DNA of 44,725 nucleotides from Pseudomonadota bacterium (GTDB lineage: Bacteria; Bdellovibrionota_C; UBA2361; OMII01): the NCBI GenBank assembly GCA_027485595.1, contig JAIXQT010000176.1:1-44725 (forward strand), read 5' to 3'. Within the stretch, counting starts at the first letter, position 1. Every line of letters begins with the position of its first letter. The translations under genes and the position numbers were made by a program. Below, piece by piece: positions 41,801-44,725 of the stretch. The notes beneath the pieces were generated by a model. It was given only the letters and a program-made list of their open reading frames with translations, did no database searches and was not told where the DNA came from.

Positions 41801-44390
41801 CGAGGGTACGAACAACTCCTTCCTGCTCAGGGGAGAATTTATAGGCGTCATCCACCACTGAGGTTTGCGACACCAGAGCTTTTAACCTTTCGTATCGCTC
41901 GCCAGAAACTGGAGGAAGCTCTAGCTCTAAGGCTATATTATTCCAACGAACAGCGAGCTCTTTAATCTGATCGAATGCCGCAAGTTCATCCTGCACCCGA
42001 GACCATCCAGCGGCATCATTTACGTTCGCCGTGTTGATTCGAGTCTCTTTGAGCCGCCGCAGGACGTCCCTGAAGGAAGAGAAGAGTGTCCGCTTGACCA
42101 ACCCGCCAGGGCTCTCGCCGGCGACGAGCTTAGTGACACTTTGCCTAAAGGCGGGGTCATCCTCTGCAGCGTCGGGAATCTCTACGCGAGAGGTAATTCG
42201 ACTTACCCTTAGCTGCTCGAGCTCCGTTACACCGGCGCGAATTTTGAGAAGCTCCTGAGCGATCGCACCGTCAGACCGTTGCTGCATCTCTAGAAGGACA
42301 CGCCTTGAGGCTTCGCTGCCCGAAGCAAAAGAAGCGAGCAAGTCAATTCGAGAGGAGGTTTCGTTGAGAAGTGTCTCCGCGGACTCAACCGTAGAGGCCT
42401 CGAAGTTTGCCAACGCTAATGCCCTGGTGGAGAGGGACTCTTGGTTGAGGCCCGCTAATCTCTTCAGGTCCTCGTGCAGCCGAACCACCACATTTGGCAC
42501 CGGTAGATCGCTCGGGGATGGCAATGAATCTCTAAGATACTGAAGGTCCTCGCCGAGAGCTATACGAGACTCTCTAAGAGAGGATACATCACCTCGATCG
42601 AACTGTGGGTCGAACGATGGAGCGACACCAAGAGTATCAGGAAACCAGCTGTACACATCTCGCTGAGAATACACTAACTGAGCTATCTCAATTGGAGAAC
42701 GCCCCTCTGGATCAGAGGGTACGGTGGTGGTTTGCGAGCGTGCCCAATCGCGCATCTGACCACTGAAGCCCTCCAGCTGTTTGTGAAGTAGATCGATGCG
42801 CTTTTCAATGTCACGTATCTGTTGACGAAGTTGCTCGGGAGAAACGGAAGCGACCTCTGTAGCGATGTGACGAATGGAGCGCTCGAGCTGCCGGGAACCC
42901 TCTTGATCGTTTTGCAGTCGGGTTACTACCAGCTCCTTAATTCCGTCTGGGAGCTTGTCGCGTAACACTTTGAGCGCTGCCTCACCACTCGAAGTGACGA
43001 GCACCCGTTTCCCGTGTGCGAGATAGTGACAGATTACGTTGGCGATCGTGTGAGTCTTTCCGGTGCCCGGAGGACCTTGCACGACGACGCCATCTGCGGC
43101 CTTGAGCCGGTCGATAATATCGAGCTGTTCGCTATTGTAGGGTTTAGGGAAATACAGCTCTTCGGGTTCTGACGGTGTGCTCGATTCGGATCCGAACGAG
43201 CTCTGAATAACTCCCCAGACTCCTCGATAGTTACGCCGCGGCTCTGGCCTCTGCTCATCCGATGGGTCCGCAACGATGGCCCGAGCGCCCCCCTCGAGCT
43301 CCTCCACCTTCTTTACGTCCTCCTTGAGTCCGCGGACGTCATCAACGAAGAAGTGCGTTGATTTTTTTCGTGAGAACAGCACCCATGAATCAGTTATCAC
43401 AAACCCATCAGACGTTTTCGGGATGCTCCGGTCGTTCGTGTCGGTGTTGACATCTGGCCAATAGACGCCCCTCTCCGATAGCTGCGCGGCGGCCGTTCGG
43501 GTTACATCGAAGAAGGTATCAGAGACGAATGGGGATAAGGTCGGCCTATCCTTTTCAAGCCATTCTTTGAATCGAGCGATTAGCTCCTTAACACCGGGAA
43601 CCTCGAGCTTCTCGTAGTTCAAAGATTCAAGAACCGGCAAGGAGGAACGTGGCCGGACGAGAATCGCGCTGGTCGCCTCATCTATCGTGACAAATACCCC
43701 CTGGGTCACGAGAGGGTAACGAATCTTTTGCTCTTTGATCGAACCAACAGCTATCCCCATGCCCCATACGATCTCAGTTCGATCGCTTGCGCCCTCAAGG
43801 TCCATTCTTCGCATCAGATCAAAAAGTTGCGAGTAAATCTTGATAGTAGCTCTGCGGGGTCGCTCGGCCTCAGCCCATGGTATCCACAACTCACCTTTAT
43901 ATTTGGCGAACTCTTCTTTAATCTCAGGACCCTCCTCTAGGGTAACGATCTCGTCAACAACCGTATCAAGCTCAAAACCTGTAGCCTCTAGAGAGACGTC
44001 TTCACCAGCAGCGACCTTCGCGGCGTAGGTCTTTGACTCAGCCCATGCAACTTGCACAACAATTTGTTGGAGGAGGATAGGTTCTTTATTCGGGTCATCG
44101 CTCTTTTCAACCCAAGGGTTGAGTGAAGCAGCGCGAGCTGGTGAAGTCATTGGCACCAATCGCTTGACCTCCATCCATACGGAGTCACCCTCATTATCGA
44201 GATTGAACACGATTCCCGGCAATCCTCGCAGGTCCCCCTCCCATCCCAGGAACCCCTTGTGCTCCTCCACCGTCGGGGTAGGAGTCTCTTGCTTGCACAC
44301 GTTCTCGATAAGGGTAAGAACGTCAAAGAGTCGTTTTTGTTCGGCAGAGAGCGGCTGTGCGGAAGGGTCTATTTCTTGGGTGTTATCCAT
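38814..44390 (-). CDS. Large SF1 helicase with DUF559/MTES-type nuclease and GreA-like domain
   Basis: A 1858-residue protein. A long N-terminal region of unknown fold is followed by a superfamily 1 helicase. Walker A is GPPGTGKT at about 439-446 and Walker B is VIIDEAS near 1125. Later motifs are LREHFRC, HTLQGNERDIVFL and NVAASRARDRMYL. Next comes a PD-(D/E)XK nuclease of the DUF559/MTES_1575 type near 1448-1505 (LAIECDGDQYHGPEQWADD). Near 1610-1655 a GreA C-terminal-like patch reads SLGGVILGSRVGDTFEV. The last 170 residues resemble DUF3320. It recalls DUF4011-helicase-Vsr type antiphage proteins. The ATG at 44390 is chosen. A frame to 44549 only overlaps the next gene. Confidence 0.8.
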   Translation of the reverse strand: MDNTQEIDPSAQPLSAEQKRLFDVLTLIENVCKQETPTPTVEEHKGFLGWEGDLRGLPGIVFNLDNEGDSVWMEVKRLVPMTSPARAASLNPWVEKSDDPNKEPILLQQIVVQVAWAESKTYAAKVAAGEDVSLEATGFELDTVVDEIVTLEEGPEIKEEFAKYKGELWIPWAEAERPRRATIKIYSQLFDLMRRMDLEGASDRTEIVWGMGIAVGSIKEQKIRYPLVTQGVFVTIDEATSAILVRPRSSLPVLESLNYEKLEVPGVKELIARFKEWLEKDRPTLSPFVSDTFFDVTRTAAAQLSERGVYWPDVNTDTNDRSIPKTSDGFVITDSWVLFSRKKSTHFFVDDVRGLKEDVKKVEELEGGARAIVADPSDEQRPEPRRNYRGVWGVIQSSFGSESSTPSEPEELYFPKPYNSEQLDIIDRLKAADGVVVQGPPGTGKTHTIANVICHYLAHGKRVLVTSSGEAALKVLRDKLPDGIKELVVTRLQNDQEGSRQLERSIRHIATEVASVSPEQLRQQIRDIEKRIDLLHKQLEGFSGQMRDWARSQTTTVPSDPEGRSPIEIAQLVYSQRDVYSWFPDTLGVAPSFDPQFDRGDVSSLRESRIALGEDLQYLRDSLPSPSDLPVPNVVVRLHEDLKRLAGLNQESLSTRALALANFEASTVESAETLLNETSSRIDLLASFASGSEASRRVLLEMQQRSDGAIAQELLKIRAGVTELEQLRVSRITSRVEIPDAAEDDPAFRQSVTKLVAGESPGGLVKRTLFSSFRDVLRRLKETRINTANVNDAAGWSRVQDELAAFDQIKELAVRWNNIALELELPPVSGERYERLKALVSQTSVVDDAYKFSPEQEGVVRTLVTSVFADPSEVSSNLFEESNLRRINESLELGLPHQRRGSFEQRRRDILEKFDNKVGTIVDEARQLLREKLGHLDVDSAWISSEWSRIIDILAKREVQRPRFKEILRVSDIIEENGAPKFAERLRTEAVLDGNDALLPDNLHEVWQLQRFASYLAEIDCHARLQKLMVDREKAEKQLASSYEELVRCRTWLELKDRLRPSVTSSLNAFISAIKSLGKGTGVRAERHRADARTAMSGAWEAIPCWIMSTARVSESLPARVGLFDLVIIDEASQSYIEAIPAIVRGKKILVVGDDEQISPTSFASEADINRYKEKYLKDLPKNFQAQLSPGKSLYDFARVVFPSGQVTLREHFRCVSAIIEFSNLLCYDGKIQCLRVPKPSERLDPPLIDVYVKGGTRQDKTNRAEAEAILQEIEKISKTPGMENRSIGVISLVGNEQARIVNDELMARLGEELIRRHDIVCGDAHTLQGNERDIVFLSMIASPEDARSQTNRETKQRYNVAASRARDRMYLYRSVERRDLKEGDLKARLLDHFRAPLPSEEMECDDLRDKCESTFELAVFDELIKRGYYATPQVSSSGYRIDIVVEGDNDARLAIECDGDQYHGPEQWADDFKRQRILERAGWKFWRCWGSSFYRDPNACFEDLFAKLDSLGIKPRQAGTEIQSSRFVEYREVDPFAVSSETTLSATEPEVTAPETPMPAPATDAVGESDLVISTDRERGRVDLDELVEYVFEDVPEEIHTLRVVELGTTSVLQGIVAAKSSLGGVILGSRVGDTFEVQLDGKPRLARIVTIHDIEDAETPPAKAFDEEQLALTLRPNNIPEGVTLHPYTAWKSRPLPDPRSAKPSEILVGLEEIVGAEGPISCERAFSLYARAAGYQRLGADIKDSLLKALQAGINRNRIQSVNELRRKDRLKNILSIPGKVACLPRESGGRELSEVPPSELRVLLEQVIAAKGGGGDRNTIHREVVRLMGGNRLAASAREHLARVEEMMVQMELI

Positions 44391-44473
44391 GGGTTGTAAT
44401 ATACCAGCCTTCCGATACCCGTTACTAGAGCTGTTTGTCCAAAGTCTCAGACTAACCGCCCCTATAAATGGCT

Positions 44474-44719
44474 CTAATCCTTGGCATACCCCCACTCTCC
44501 CGTCCAAGGATTCCACTCCAACTCCTCCCCAGGTTCGGCACGCTCCCATTTGGAGTTATATGGGTTGTACTCAAGCTCGGAGCGGTCGGTGCCTAACTCC
44601 CATTTACTTTCGAAGGGATTGTATTGAAGCTCGTCATTGGGATCAGCTAACTCATATTCCCCTGTGTAGGGGTTGAATTTGGTATCAGCGCGAGCATCGG
44701 TAGCTCGGGCAAGCGACAA
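44474..44719 (-). CDS. Tandem repeat protein with NP-[FYW]-x-W units (may be partial)
   Basis: An 81-residue frame running to the window edge. It is built almost entirely of four imperfect units of about 18 to 20 residues: KFNPYTGEYELADPND, LQYNPFESKWELGTDRS, LEYNPYNSKWERAEPGE and LEWNPWTGEWGYAKD. Each has Asn-Pro-aromatic, then Glu or Lys, Trp or Tyr, and an acidic tail. The frame is open at the right edge, so the gene may extend beyond it. The TTG at 44719 is a possible start. No known family. It is directly upstream of the large helicase gene on the same strand and may share its promoter. Confidence 0.55.
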   Translation of the reverse strand: MSLARATDARADTKFNPYTGEYELADPNDELQYNPFESKWELGTDRSELEYNPYNSKWERAEPGEELEWNPWTGEWGYAKD

Positions 44720-44725
44720 GGAGAA

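Noticed and set aside
1-44725. tRNA, rRNA, riboswitch or CRISPR search by eye
   Set aside because: No cloverleaf, rRNA or riboswitch-like segment was seen. A covariance-model scan would be needed to be sure.

Overview
The window (about 53% GC by eye) comes from a Gram-negative-looking bacterium. It encodes a lipobox lipoprotein, several signal-peptide proteins, a trypsin-like secreted protease and a surface-glycan cluster. I cannot assign a phylum from sequence alone. No rRNA, tRNA or CRISPR array was seen.

Region 1 (0.6-8.2 kb, + strand) is a surface-polysaccharide cluster. It holds a polysaccharide pyruvyl transferase, an FrhB-like iron-sulfur oxidoreductase, an AglD/UPF0104 flippase-like membrane protein, a GT-C type membrane glycosyltransferase and a GT4-type glycosyltransferase. 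The genes are nearly contiguous in two blocks. The left edge (1-330) carries nested inverted repeats.

Region 2 (8.3-19 kb) is mixed. It has a 1160-residue nuclease-exonuclease-helicase fusion (TM0106 type) and a REP-associated tyrosine transposase (RAYT) flanked on both sides by GTAG-headed REP-like repeats. It also has several small secreted proteins, a serine protease and unknown proteins.

Region 3 (19-26.6 kb) holds three toxin-antitoxin-type loci: AbiEii-like nucleotidyltransferase plus winged helix, HicAB and HigBA. In HicAB and HigBA the toxin reading frame has an in-frame stop near its N-terminus (TAG in hicA, TGA at a Trp position in higB), while both antitoxins are open. Between them lies a pair of paralogous unknown genes, one full length and one reduced to its N-terminal part.

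Region 4 (27.8-44.5 kb, mostly - strand) looks like a defence island. From its upstream (right) end it contains an 1858-residue SF1 helicase with a DUF559-type nuclease and a GreA-like domain, a small helix-hairpin-helix protein, and a restriction-modification-like cassette. The cassette is a small methylase subunit, an Eco57I-like methylase broken by one frameshift, and a GIY-YIG/DEAD-box ATPase. After it come a SAM methyltransferase and a PIF1-like helicase in tandem, a decayed IS66-type orfA, a zinc-ribbon protein, a small HTH protein and a second GIY-YIG protein. The strongest leads are the cassette with its broken methylase, the two disarmed toxins, the RAYT/REP unit and the paralog pair at 21-24 kb.
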